A stretch of 64,000 nucleotides of DNA from Streptomyces sp. SID8352. GTDB lineage: Bacteria; Actinomycetota; Actinomycetes; Streptomycetales; Streptomycetaceae. Where the stretch lies: NCBI RefSeq assembly GCF_009862265.1, contig NZ_WWGX01000035.1, positions 65,786 through 129,785 on the forward strand. Reading direction: 5' to 3'. The position numbers and the translations under genes were made by a program. Of the stretch, positions 30,372 to 38,979 are shown in pieces. The first letter of the stretch is position 1. Every line of letters starts with the position of its first letter. Under the pieces are notes generated by a model. It had not been told where the DNA came from. It did no database searches and saw only the letters and a program-made list of their open reading frames with translations.

Positions 30372-31258
30372 GAGGCGTCTCCGGCGCGCTGCGCGGCCAG
30401 GGTGTAGGCGATCACGCTGTCCTCCATGTCTGCGGGGATGGGGGTCTCCCCGTCGCGGGGCGGTCCCGGGTGCCAGGACCGGGTGTCGTAGCCGCGGCGC
30501 CAGGACAGCTCCGCCGGGCCGGCCGGGGCGCGGCCGGTGGTCAGCGTGCCCGGTGTCCGCTCCAGGATCGTGGCGGGGGCGCCCGAGGCCAGGGTGGTGC
30601 CGTGGTCCAGGACCAGGCAGGTGGTGGCGCGTTCGGCCTCGTCGAGATAGGTGGTGGCCATCACGACGGCCGTGGACTCGGCCGCGGCCCGGGAGATCAG
30701 CCGCCAGAGGTCCACCCGGCTGACCGGGTCGACGCCGGTGCTGGGCTCGTCGAGCACCAGCAGGTCCGGTCGGTGCAGGATGGCCAGGCAGAACGCGAGC
30801 TTCTGCCGCATGCCCCCGGACAGGTCCTGCGCGAGCCGGCCCACGGCGTCGGTCAGACCGGCCGCCGCCAGGAGTTCGGCCTTCCGCCCGGCCAGCTCCC
30901 GCCCGCCCAGCTTGTGGGCGGCGGCGACGAAGTCGAGGTTCTCCTCGACCGACATGTCGCGCCAGACCCCGGAGGCGCCGGTGGGCATGAACCCGCAGCG
31001 CGGGGGCGGCGGACCGCTCACCCTGCCGCCGCTCACCCGCACCCGGCCCACCAGCGTGCGCAGCAGGGTCGTCTTGCCCGCGCCGTCACCGCCGACCACG
31101 GCGGTCACCTCGCCGCGCGGGGTGGCCAGCGTGACGTCGTCCAGCGCGGTGGTGCGCTCCAGCACGACGGTGGCGCCGAAGATCCCCCAGTCCTCGGGGG
31201 AACCCGCCCTCCCGGCGGACGGCCCGTCGGGCCCGGGCGTGGGAACGGTACGGCTCAT
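30368..31258 (-). CDS. ABC exporter ATP-binding protein (first ATPase)
   Basis: This ABC ATPase has 296 residues. Walker A is GGDGAGKTTLLR (about 56-67), the signature is the canonical LSGGMRQK, Walker B is LLVLDEPSTGVDP, and the switch region reads VMATTYLDEAERA with Tyr replacing the usual switch histidine. The start is the ATG at 31258, which overlaps the permease stop; the upstream extension of the frame is antisense-like sequence inside the permease. It carries a full signature motif where its partner ATPase does not, so the two complement each other at the level of sequence. Confidence 0.85.
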   Translation of the reverse strand: MSRTVPTPGPDGPSAGRAGSPEDWGIFGATVVLERTTALDDVTLATPRGEVTAVVGGDGAGKTTLLRTLVGRVRVSGGRVSGPPPPRCGFMPTGASGVWRDMSVEENLDFVAAAHKLGGRELAGRKAELLAAAGLTDAVGRLAQDLSGGMRQKLAFCLAILHRPDLLVLDEPSTGVDPVSRVDLWRLISRAAAESTAVVMATTYLDEAERATTCLVLDHGTTLASGAPATILERTPGTLTTGRAPAGPAELSWRRGYDTRSWHPGPPRDGETPIPADMEDSVIAYTLAAQRAGDAS

Positions 31259-32322
31259 CGGCCCTCTCCCGCCGCCGACGCCGCCTGGGCGGCCTTCATC
31301 CGCTTGGGCGCGCTGGGCGCCAGGTCGCGGCGGAAACGCAGCACCGCCGCGGAGAACACCAGCACCGCCATCAGCGCCAGCACCCCGAGCGGCAGGGCGA
31401 GCGAGGAGACCGGGGCGTCCCGCAGCATGACCCCGTTGGAGATCATGTTGAAGTACGTCAGCGGCAGGATGTAGCCGATCCAGCGCACGCCCGCGGCCAT
31501 CGCGGTCAGCGGGAAGATCATGCCGGAGAGCAGGATCTGCGGCATCACCGTCATCAGCGCCATCTGCATGGCCTGGCCCTGGTTCTGGGAGAGCGTCGAG
31601 ATGAGGACGCCCAGGCCCAGCACCACGAAGAGGAACAGCGCGGCCCCCAGCGCGAAGACCGCCACGTTGCCCGTGAAGGGCACCCCGAACAGCAGGCAGC
31701 CGATGACGGTGACCAGCACCATGTCCACCGCGGCCAGCACGAAGTAGGGCGCGATCTTCCCGGCGATCACGTCCGAGGGCCGGAAGGGCATCACCGCGAG
31801 CTGCTCCAGCGTGCCGGCCTGCCGCTCGCGCACCAGGCCGATCGCGGTCACGATCGTGCCGATGAAGGCCATGATCATGCCGACCAGGGCGGGCACCATC
31901 ACCCACGAGGTCTTCAGCCGCGGGTTGAACAGGACCTCGGGCGTGAGCGCCCCGTTGCTCGCCGCGACCGCGGCCGACGCCGACTGCGCGGAGAAGAGCT
32001 GCGAGCCGTCGATCAGCGCCCGCGGCTTCCCGTCACCCTCGGAGGTGACGACCACGACCGCGGCCTTCTCCGACCGCAGCGCCCGCTCGGCGTCCGCGCG
32101 CCCCTCGCCGGGCCGCACCGACGTGACGTCGAACGGCCCCCTGAGCTGCTGGGCCACCTGCTCGGCCCGCGGGCCCACCACCCGTGTCTCCAACTCGTCC
32201 ACATGGAAGTTCGCCGCGTAGCCGAAGATCACCAGGAGCAGGAGCGGTAGGGCGATGATCATCGCCATCGTCCGCCTGTCCCGTCGCAGCTCGAGGAATT
32301 CCTTGAGGATCATCGCCCACAT
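31255..32322 (-). CDS. ABC-2 type exporter permease
   Basis: This 355-residue permease has one N-terminal membrane helix (ALPLLLLVIFGYAANF, about 24-39), an extracytoplasmic region of about 140 residues, and then five hydrophobic segments from about residue 175. This is the YhfH/DrrB-like ABC2 arrangement. The segment LVRERQAGTLEQLAVMP is the conserved coupling region. The ATG at 32322 follows GGGTGA. The frame extends upstream into antisense of the TetR gene, which was rejected. First gene of the exporter operon, divergent from the TetR regulator. Confidence 0.85.
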   Translation of the reverse strand: MWAMILKEFLELRRDRRTMAMIIALPLLLLVIFGYAANFHVDELETRVVGPRAEQVAQQLRGPFDVTSVRPGEGRADAERALRSEKAAVVVVTSEGDGKPRALIDGSQLFSAQSASAAVAASNGALTPEVLFNPRLKTSWVMVPALVGMIMAFIGTIVTAIGLVRERQAGTLEQLAVMPFRPSDVIAGKIAPYFVLAAVDMVLVTVIGCLLFGVPFTGNVAVFALGAALFLFVVLGLGVLISTLSQNQGQAMQMALMTVMPQILLSGMIFPLTAMAAGVRWIGYILPLTYFNMISNGVMLRDAPVSSLALPLGVLALMAVLVFSAAVLRFRRDLAPSAPKRMKAAQAASAAGEGR

Positions 32323-32490
32323 GGCGTCACCCAACTGTTCGTACGGCGGGCCGTGTCTGCCCGGTCCCGCCTCCCGGAAAGAGGGCCGGCCCACGCCAGG
32401 GGTGCCGTCGCGAGGGGTGGGCCGGACTGGCACACCGTAGGGGGTCCGGAAGCAGAAATGCAACAGGCGTTTATTAAGTAGGATGGGGGC
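32323..32490. promoter_or_regulatory. Divergent promoter region exporter/TetR
   Basis: This 168-bp gap separates the divergent exporter operon and the TetR gene, the usual site of a TetR operator. An AT-rich block (32455-32485) contains TTTATTAAGTAGGAT. TAGGAT at 32479-32484 lies six bases before the TetR GTG, the spacing of a -10 box for a leaderless transcript. No convincing symmetric operator was found by eye. Confidence 0.45.
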
Positions 32491-33150
32491 GTGACAGCAA
32501 CAGGCCCGGCCCCTCGACGCAGCCGCGGACGGCCCGCGGGAAGCCGCTCCGGCGACACCGCGACCCGCGGGCGGATCCTGGAGGCCGCAAGGGAGTTGTT
32601 CGCCACCCGCACCTACGGCGCCACGACGATCCGCGCCGTCGCCGCCGCCGCCGACGTCAACCCGGCGCTGGTGCACCACTTCTTCGGCACCAAGCGCGAC
32701 CTGTTCGCCGCCACCGTGCACCTGCCGGAGCCGCTCGTCGACCAGCTCCCCGGACTCGTCGCGGGGGACATGGAGGACATAGGCCGGTACATCGTCCGGC
32801 TCTACCTGACGATGTGGCAGGAGCCGGCCACCGCCCGCCCGCTGGCCGCCATGGTCCGCACCGGCATGTCCGACCCGGAGGCCGCGGACATCCTCAAGCA
32901 GGTGCTCACCTCCACCATCCTCGGCCCGCTGGCCGCCGCCTCCGGCCGGGACCAGCCGGGCCTGCGCATCACCCTGGCCGCCACCCACCTCGTGGGCCTG
33001 GCGATGGGCCGGCACATCCTCGCCCTCCAGCCCCTCACCGAGGCCGACATCGACCACCTCGCGGCCTGCGTCGGCCCGACCATCCAGCACTACCTCACCG
33101 GCCCCCTGCCGCCCCCGCCCCCCGCCGCCGGGGACGGGGCCGTCCGGTGA
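32491..33150 (+). CDS. TetR-family transcriptional regulator
   Basis: This regulator of 219 residues has an N-terminal helix-turn-helix (about 24-70; TRGRILEAARELFATRTYGATTIRAVAAAADVN, then VHHFFGTKRDLF). The C-terminal two thirds are helical ligand-binding sequence, ending in a Pro-rich tail. The gene is divergent from the ABC exporter and 168 bp away, so it most likely represses the exporter and is released by a ligand, perhaps the cluster product. The start is a GTG without a usable ribosome-binding site, which fits a leaderless message. Confidence 0.85.
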   Translation: MTATGPAPRRSRGRPAGSRSGDTATRGRILEAARELFATRTYGATTIRAVAAAADVNPALVHHFFGTKRDLFAATVHLPEPLVDQLPGLVAGDMEDIGRYIVRLYLTMWQEPATARPLAAMVRTGMSDPEAADILKQVLTSTILGPLAAASGRDQPGLRITLAATHLVGLAMGRHILALQPLTEADIDHLAACVGPTIQHYLTGPLPPPPPAAGDGAVR

Positions 33151-33466
33151 GCGCGGCCGCGGACCGCCGCGCCCTCCCGCCCGGCCGGACCCCGCCGTCC
33201 GGGCGCGCCGCCGCGGACCGGTGTCCGGGGACACCGGTTTCCGGACCCCGGTGAATTCATACCGGGGAAGTGCGCACGCCTTCCGCTCTCCGGAAAGCCG
33301 CGCCCGCCGAATGAAACAGTAAACGGAACCGGACCGATCGCCGCGCCCTCCGTCGCGGTGCTCGGGGGAGATTGTTTCAATTCCCAACTATGGTCCGGGG
33401 CGCGGCGGCCATGCTAGGGTCGTATTCTGCTTGTGGCAGCTTGGCTGAGGTGTACGGGGGCTAGCG
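33151..33466 (+). promoter_or_regulatory. Upstream region of the LuxR-type regulator
   Basis: This 316-bp stretch is clearly less GC-rich than its surroundings (for example 33308-33330 and 33370-33395), as expected for a promoter region. TAGGGT at 33415-33420 could be a -10 box for the regulator gene. No good -35 partner or symmetric operator was seen. Confidence 0.4.
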
Positions 33467-34156
33467 ATGCAAGAGGAGGCCGCCAGAGTATTTCTGGTGG
33501 ATTCGAGGGCTGTTTCGAGGGTGGGTCTGAGTGTTCTGCTGGACCGTGAAGCCGGTCTGGACGTGGTCGGCGCCGCCGCCGACCCGGCGAGCGCGCTGCC
33601 CAGTCTGGCCAGACTCTCACCGGACGTCGTGATCATCGACGGCCAGGATCTCGAACCGTGTTCATCCGCGGAGATCCGGCTGCTCATCGCCGGTGCGGCC
33701 GAGGCCAGCCCGAAGGTGCTGGCCATGGTCCCGCAGGTGGACCGGGTGGCGCACAGTTGGCAGGCGGCGGGCTCCTGGGGGGTGCTGGACAACCGGGCCA
33801 GCCCCGAGCGCATCGTCGCCGCCGTCCGCATGATCAGCGCCGGCTACCGGCTGGTCGTGCCGCACTGCGAGGGCGGGGAGGCGAAGGCCGAAGAGCCCGC
33901 CCACGTCGCACAGGCGGGTTTATCCGATCCTGATCTGGAAGCCATCGGAATAACCCGCAGAGAACGTGACGTGCTGGAACTCATCATCCGCGGATATTCC
34001 AATGCGGAGATTTCAGAGGCGCTTTTCCTCAGTGAAAGCACAGTGAAATCACATGTTCAGCGCATGCTGGACAAGCTCGCATTGCGCAACCGGGTGCACG
34101 CCGTGATCTACGCCTACGAAAAGGGCATAGTGCGGGCCGGGGGCAATATTCACTGA
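33467..34156 (+). CDS. LuxR/NarL-family regulator with degenerate receiver domain; contains a TTA codon
   Basis: This regulator of 229 residues has a response-regulator-like N-terminal domain (about 7-125) and a C-terminal LuxR helix-turn-helix (about 160-220; TRRERDVLELIIRGYSNAEI, SESTVKSHVQRM). The receiver keeps the phospho-acceptor-like Asp58 (VVIID). However, the acidic pair is VDS instead of DD, and the conserved lysine near the C terminus is Asn in VLDNRAS, so phosphorylation is doubtful. No sensor kinase is adjacent on this transcript. Codon 152, at 33920-33922 in the interdomain linker, is TTA. In Streptomyces TTA needs the bldA tRNA and is frequent in pathway-specific activators. 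It lies about 4 kb past the biosynthetic operon and may control it. Its third codon positions are less GC-rich than neighbouring genes. Confidence 0.85.
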   Translation: MQEEAARVFLVDSRAVSRVGLSVLLDREAGLDVVGAAADPASALPSLARLSPDVVIIDGQDLEPCSSAEIRLLIAGAAEASPKVLAMVPQVDRVAHSWQAAGSWGVLDNRASPERIVAAVRMISAGYRLVVPHCEGGEAKAEEPAHVAQAGLSDPDLEAIGITRRERDVLELIIRGYSNAEISEALFLSESTVKSHVQRMLDKLALRNRVHAVIYAYEKGIVRAGGNIH

Positions 34157-35257
34157 CACCGTGCGGGACGGGTCCGGAACACCCGTCCCGCACCCGCCGC
34201 GCCATGCGGCCCCGGGGAGGGCGCACGAGTGCGCACCGGTGCCCCCGGCGCGCACCGCCCGGCCCGGCGCCCGCGCCGGACACCGGCGCCGGATCACACC
34301 ACGGAGGACGGCAGGTCCCGCACGGCCCCGCCCGGACGGGCCCCGGCCCGCCGGGCCGCCCGCCGACGGGCACGGCGCCCCGGTCCGGGCGGCCGGCGCG
34401 AACGCCCCGGCCACCGCGGAGCGCACGGACGGCGGCCCGCCGCCGCGGCGTCGCATCCCGGAAGGGCCCCGGCCCGTCCCGCGGACGGCACCCGGCGGAC
34501 CGGGACGCACCCCGTGCCGGACCCCCGGCGGCGGGACCGCCCCGGTCCCCGGAGCCGTCCCGCGCGGCCAACGGCCGCACCCCGCGCGCGGAATCCGGCG
34601 GCACGCCGGGACACGGCGCCCGCCCGGCTCCGGAAACGGACACACGGCACGGCCCCCCGTCTCCCGGGACGCGCGCGCCCCGGCCGGAACGGACCGCACA
34701 CCGGCGCCGCCCCGGGCGCGGTGGCCGGCGGGCGCCGCACCACCGCGGCCACCGCGGCCGACGGGGCGGTCCCCGGAACCCCGGGGCACCGGGACACACC
34801 CGCACCCGAACGAGCGGAGGGAAGGTGCGCGTTCACTGGTGCTCCCAAACGGACGTGGAGGGGGCGGAAGCCGGAACTCGTCCACCACCTGCGAACACAG
34901 CACGTCACCGGCGGCGGCCCCGCCATCAAAGAACGGGGCCCGCGCAGACGGCAACCCAACGAAAACGCGGACTTGCGGCCCCGGGTACCCCGGGGCCGTA
35001 CCCCCCGAAAAGGAACCCCGCCGCCCCGCCCGCGGCACCCGCCGGGCCGGGAACGGGACCGGCGACGGCCCGCTCCCCGCGCTCCCGGACCCGCCGGGCA
35101 CCCGGCGGAGACGGACGGGGCGCCCATGACGGGTGTGCCCGGCGGGCCGCCGGGCATACGCCTCCCGATTCACCGAACGGCGGGTACGGAGAAGGATCTT
35201 GGGACAGAATGTCGGCGTGTTCACGGGGAGTGTGGCGGACGAGCCGGGCAGGACGCG
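34157..35257. other. Gene-free GC-rich spacer
   Basis: This 1.1-kb stretch lies between the LuxR-type regulator and the sensor kinase. Long open frames cross it, but their translations are Arg/Pro/Gly/Ala-rich without domains and they run into antisense or shadow frames of real genes. A less GC-rich patch near 35165-35215, containing GGAGAAGGATCTT, may belong to the kinase promoter. Confidence 0.5.
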
Positions 35258-36448
35258 GTGTCGCGGGGCCGACTGACGGCGTCCACGTCGGCCGCCGGGG
35301 TGGAGAACGTCCTCGCGCTCGCCTACGGCTGCGCACGCGTCGCGACGATCCTGCAGATGCTGCCCTCACTGCCCCGCGGCATGGAGGTGAGCCAGAACCC
35401 CCGCCTCTACCTGGTGCTCTGGCTGCTCGCCGCCGCGAACGCCGCGGGCGCCGTCACGGTCGCCGTGCTGCGGCGCCGCGGGCTGTCACCGGCCGTCGTC
35501 GTCGTGGACGTGGCCCTGTGCACCGCCTTCCTCGTCCTGGGCACCCTCGCGGTGCCGGTGCAGGACCGCGTCGGGACCTGGGTCGGCTGGGCACCCGGCT
35601 ACTCCCTGGCCGTGGTGGTGGGCGTGGCCGGACTGAGCACGGCCGCCTGGTGCACCGCCGTCGCCACCGTCACCGCCGCCTACGTCTTCTTCATCGCCGA
35701 CGCCACCGCCGTTGCCGGCCACTCCACGATCGCCGGCAACACCCTGACCCTCCTCGGCCTCGGCGGCGTCGCGCGGATCGTCGTCCGCTACATCCGCCGC
35801 GTCGCCGCCGACGCCGACGCCGCGCGCGCCCGGGTCGCCGAACTCGCCCGCCACGAGGAGAAGCAGCGCGCCCAGCTCACCATGCACGACGCCATCACGA
35901 TCATGCACCTGCTCACCGACCCCGCCCTGCCCGCCGACACCCGCGCCCAGCTCTGCGAACAGGCCGCCGCCGAGATCCGGCGGATGCGCGCCTACCTGCG
36001 CGGCGGACCCGGCGCCCCGCACCCGCCCGGCACCGGCGGCCTCGGCAGGGACGGCGACGTGACGCTCCGCGACGTCCTGGAGGAGGGGATGTCGGGATTC
36101 GCCGACCTCGGCCTCGAACCCGCCCTGGAACTGGCCGACGGCGTGAGGGTGAACGCGGACGCCGGCGAGGCGGTGCGCGGCGCCGTCGCCGGCGTCCTGC
36201 ACAACGTCCGCCGCCACGCCCGCGCCACGATGGTCATCGTCCACGCCGACGCCGAACGGGACCGTGCCCGCTGGGTCGTCACCATCCGCGACAACGGCAT
36301 CGGCTTCGACACCGCCACCACCGCCCTGGGCACCGGACTGCGCCGCCAGCTCCTCGCCGAACTCGAACGGCACGCGCTCACCGCGAGCATCGCCTCGGCC
36401 CCCGGCCTGGGCACCCGGATCACCATCGAAGGGAACCTCCGCCCATGA
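35258..36448 (+). CDS. Sensor histidine kinase (NarL-system type)
   Basis: This membrane sensor kinase has about 396 residues. The N-terminal part has hydrophobic segments (LYLVLWLLAAANAAGAVTVAVL, VVVVDVALCTAFLVLG, YSLAVVVGVAGLSTAAW and others). A dimerisation helix follows with the likely phospho-histidine in QRAQLTMHDAI. The C-terminal ATPase domain has the N box NVRRHA and the G box DNGIGFD. The start is uncertain. The GTG at 35258 has AGGA five bases upstream and begins just before the first conserved segment, while an in-frame ATG at 35126 would add 44 residues of poor composition. The stop overlaps the response regulator gene, so the two form a pair. The signal sensed is unknown. Confidence 0.75.
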   Translation: MSRGRLTASTSAAGVENVLALAYGCARVATILQMLPSLPRGMEVSQNPRLYLVLWLLAAANAAGAVTVAVLRRRGLSPAVVVVDVALCTAFLVLGTLAVPVQDRVGTWVGWAPGYSLAVVVGVAGLSTAAWCTAVATVTAAYVFFIADATAVAGHSTIAGNTLTLLGLGGVARIVVRYIRRVAADADAARARVAELARHEEKQRAQLTMHDAITIMHLLTDPALPADTRAQLCEQAAAEIRRMRAYLRGGPGAPHPPGTGGLGRDGDVTLRDVLEEGMSGFADLGLEPALELADGVRVNADAGEAVRGAVAGVLHNVRRHARATMVIVHADAERDRARWVVTIRDNGIGFDTATTALGTGLRRQLLAELERHALTASIASAPGLGTRITIEGNLRP

Positions 36449-37122
36449 CCGGCGGCCTCACCGCCGTCCTCATCGAGGACGCCACCGCGATCCGGCTCGG
36501 ACTGCCCGCCCTGCTGCCCGACATCACCTTCGTGGCCGCCTTCGCCCGGACCGAGGAGGCCCTGCGCGCCCGCCCGGCCGCCGACATCGTCATCCTCGAC
36601 CTCCACCTGGCCAACAGCGGCCAGCGCGACGCCACCCAGGGCGTCGCCGCCGTCACCGACCTCGTCTCCGCCGGATACCGGGTCTGCCTCTACACGCAGG
36701 AGGAGCGCCGGTTCGTCCTGGCGGCCTGCCTGGCCGCGGGCGCGCGCGGCCTGATCCGCAAGTCCCTGCCCCTGCCCGAGGTCGCCGAGGCCATCGCGCA
36801 GTTCGCCGCGGGCCGGGTCGTGGTCCCCCAGAGCCTCGTCGCGCTCACCGAACTCCTCGTCCGCAGGGGCTCGCTGACCATCCTGTCCCCCCGCCAGCGC
36901 CAGGTCCTGGCCGGCCGGGCACGCGGCCAGACCTACACCGAGATGAGCCGCGCCATGCACCTGTCCGAGTCGACCCTGCGCGGCTACTGGCACGACCTGG
37001 CCGCCGTCGCCGCCGACCACCTCCAGCAGACCGCCCCCGCGGACATCGAGCGCTCCCTGGGCCTGGCACCGGGCGACCTGCTCGACTTCTGGCCCTCCCG
37101 CCGCCCCGCCCGTCCCGGCTGA
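36445..37122 (+). CDS. NarL/LuxR-family response regulator
   Basis: This response regulator of 225 residues is paired with the kinase at 35258 (ATGA overlap). The receiver domain is canonical: acidic IED near residue 11, phospho-acceptor aspartate in VILDLHL, Thr in LYTQEE and the conserved lysine in LIRKSLP. The C-terminal helix-turn-helix reads LSPRQRQVLAGRARGQTYTEMSRAMHLSESTLRGYW. Both proteins look functional, in contrast to the orphan regulator at 33467. The target is unknown; no operator could be assigned. Confidence 0.85.
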   Translation: MTGGLTAVLIEDATAIRLGLPALLPDITFVAAFARTEEALRARPAADIVILDLHLANSGQRDATQGVAAVTDLVSAGYRVCLYTQEERRFVLAACLAAGARGLIRKSLPLPEVAEAIAQFAAGRVVVPQSLVALTELLVRRGSLTILSPRQRQVLAGRARGQTYTEMSRAMHLSESTLRGYWHDLAAVAADHLQQTAPADIERSLGLAPGDLLDFWPSRRPARPG

Positions 37123-37369
37123 CCGCCCGCCACCGCATCCGCGCCCGCACCGGCCCGCATCCGTGCCCCCACCGGCCGGGAGCGGTGCCGCGCGGGCACG
37201 TTCGCCTGCGCGCGGGGAGGGGACGGCCTCACGGGAATCCTCTTCTGAGACGCCCCGGCCCCGCCTCCCGGGACCCGGCCGGGTCCCGGCCGGCACGGCA
37301 CCCTCCCGAGCGCCCCGCGCGGCACCGCCCCCGGCACGGTCCGCGGGAGGGGCCGTAGGGTCGGGAGGC

Positions 37370-38029
37370 ATGACAACGTCCCCCGCCGGCAGTGCCTTCG
37401 ACTCGCTCCGCCTCGACGCCGTGCCCGACCGGGAGGCGCTGCGCCGGGCCTACGCGCTGCCCGGCGACGCCGCCGTGCGCAAGCAGATGGCCGGGCTCAC
37501 CGAGCAGACCAGACGGCTGATCGGGTGCTCGTCGCTGGTCCTGGTCGCCAGCGCGGACGCCGAGGGCCGCTGCGACGTCTCCCCGCGCGGCGGCCCCGCC
37601 GGGTTCGTCGCCGTCCTGGACGCGCGGACGGTGGCGGTACCGGACGCGACCGGCAACAAGCGGCTGGACACCCTGGAGAACGTCGTCGCCACCGGGCGGG
37701 CCGGGCTGCTGTTCGTCGTCCCGGGACGCACCACGACGCTCCGGGTCAACGGCCGGGCCTGTGTCTCCACCCGCCCGGACCTGCTGTCGCGGCTGACCGC
37801 CGTGGGCAGGCCGCCGGCCTCCGCGCTGGTGCTGGGCATCGAGGAGGTCTATCCGCACTGCCCCAAGTCGTTCCTGCGCGCCGGGGCCTGGAAGCCGGAG
37901 CAGTGGCTCCCGGCGGACGCCCAGCCGACCTCGGCCGAGGTGACGCTGGCCCAGTTGCGGAAGCCTGGGCTGACGATCGCCGACATCGAGCGGACGGAGG
38001 CGGAGTCGCTGAAGTACCGGTACGAGTGA
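37370..38029 (+). CDS. Pyridoxamine 5'-phosphate oxidase-family FMN/F420-binding protein
   Basis: This 219-residue protein has a split-barrel flavin-binding fold. CSSLVLVASADAEGRCDVSPRGGPAGFV and the segment VAVPDATGNKRLDTLENVVATGRAGLLFVVPG are typical of the PNPOx-like group annotated as MSMEG_1061-type. A C-terminal extension with PHCPKSFLRAGAWKPEQW is also typical of that group. The ATG at 37370 is preceded by GGGAGG. It stands alone between the two-component pair and a convergent gene. The substrate is unknown; members of this family reduce or oxidise small molecules with FMN or F420. Confidence 0.75.
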   Translation: MTTSPAGSAFDSLRLDAVPDREALRRAYALPGDAAVRKQMAGLTEQTRRLIGCSSLVLVASADAEGRCDVSPRGGPAGFVAVLDARTVAVPDATGNKRLDTLENVVATGRAGLLFVVPGRTTTLRVNGRACVSTRPDLLSRLTAVGRPPASALVLGIEEVYPHCPKSFLRAGAWKPEQWLPADAQPTSAEVTLAQLRKPGLTIADIERTEAESLKYRYE

Positions 38030-38109
38030 CCGTCCGGGCCGGGCGCCCGGCCGGACCGGCCCCGCGTCCGCCGTCACACCGGCGGCCGGCCGGGTCCCCG
38101 GGCCGGGGC

Positions 38110-38127
38110 ACGCCCCTTTCGGGGCGT
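38110..38127. terminator. Short hairpin between convergent genes
   Basis: ACGCCCC (38110-38116) and GGGGCGT (38121-38127) form a 7-bp stem with loop TTTC. It lies between the convergent PNPOx-like and SUMF1-like genes and touches the stop codon of the latter, so it may serve the plus-strand gene. Confidence 0.45.
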
Positions 38128-38924
38128 CAGAGCGCCAGGACCGGGCGGGTGGAGCAGTCCTCGTGGAGGTCCTCCCCGTCCGGCCCGTACACGAACTCGG
38201 CCATGAACGGGTTGCGGTGGGCGGTGGCCAGGGGGAGCCAGGCCAGCAGGGCGCCGTAGCCGCCGCACACCGACTCGCCCCCGTCGCCGCCGTGGACGGC
38301 GGTGACGTCGCTGCTCAGCTCCGTGCGGTAGGTGTCGTAGGCGATGCGCAGGCCGAAGGCGTTCGGCCGGTGCTGGGGGCCGGGGCGGTCCGGGAGGGGG
38401 ACGTCGTCGAGGGGGCAGTCGTCGCCCCACCGGAACAGGGTGTCCGCCCCGGCGCCGCAGGCGTGCTCCCACTCGTCGGAACTCGGCATCCGCAGCCCGC
38501 GGGCCGCGAGGACGGCCGGCATGTCGGCGGGGGGCTCGCTCAGGTCCTCGTCCTCGACGGCCATGAGCACGGCCGCCAGGTCCACGCTCCGGCGGGGGCT
38601 GAGCACCCGCGCGAGGTGGGCCCGCAGATCGGGCCCCTGGCCGTACCCCTGCTCCAGGCTCCCGGCGTAGTCGGCGGTCTGTTCCGGGGACGGCCGCCAG
38701 GCGTCCGGGTCGAAACCCAGCGTCACCCGGCCCCCCGGCACCAGGGCGAACTCCCGGCCCTCCCGCTCGATGAGGACGCGGTGCAGCGGGCCGTCCGCGC
38801 CCTCCGAGGTCTCGACGAGCGCCACCCGGCCGCCCGCCCGGTCGGCGGCCTCCCGGGCGGTGCGCAGGGCGGCGGGCCGGTCGAAGGACCGCCATTGACG
38901 GAGCGTGAGGCCGGACAGCGACAT
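38127..38924 (-). CDS. SUMF1/FGE-sulfatase-like domain protein, function unknown
   Basis: This 265-residue protein is soluble by composition. The central part has the fold signature of formylglycine-generating-enzyme-like domains: LRMPSSDEWEHACGAGADTLFRWGDDCP (about residues 143-170), followed by RPNAFGLRIAYDTYRTEL. The N-terminal 130 residues do not match anything I recognise. The active-site cysteines of true formylglycine-generating enzymes are not evident, and no sulfatase is nearby, so the domain probably has a different, perhaps non-catalytic, role. The ATG at 38924 has only a weak ribosome-binding site. It ends 98 bp before the convergent PNPOx-like gene. Confidence 0.65.
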   Translation of the reverse strand: MSLSGLTLRQWRSFDRPAALRTAREAADRAGGRVALVETSEGADGPLHRVLIEREGREFALVPGGRVTLGFDPDAWRPSPEQTADYAGSLEQGYGQGPDLRAHLARVLSPRRSVDLAAVLMAVEDEDLSEPPADMPAVLAARGLRMPSSDEWEHACGAGADTLFRWGDDCPLDDVPLPDRPGPQHRPNAFGLRIAYDTYRTELSSDVTAVHGGDGGESVCGGYGALLAWLPLATAHRNPFMAEFVYGPDGEDLHEDCSTRPVLAL

Positions 38925-38979
38925 GGGCGGCAGTGTCGCACGCGGGGCCGGCTCCGTCCGCGGCGGGCGGCCCTTCGGC

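Noticed and set aside
32323..33387. N-terminal extension of the exporter permease frame
   Set aside because: It is antisense to the TetR gene, and the permease family start with its first helix fits the ATG at 32322.
34157..35257. Possible coding gene in the open frames between the two regulator loci
   Set aside because: No domain, no ribosome-binding site at a sensible start, and amino acid composition typical of non-coding high-GC DNA.
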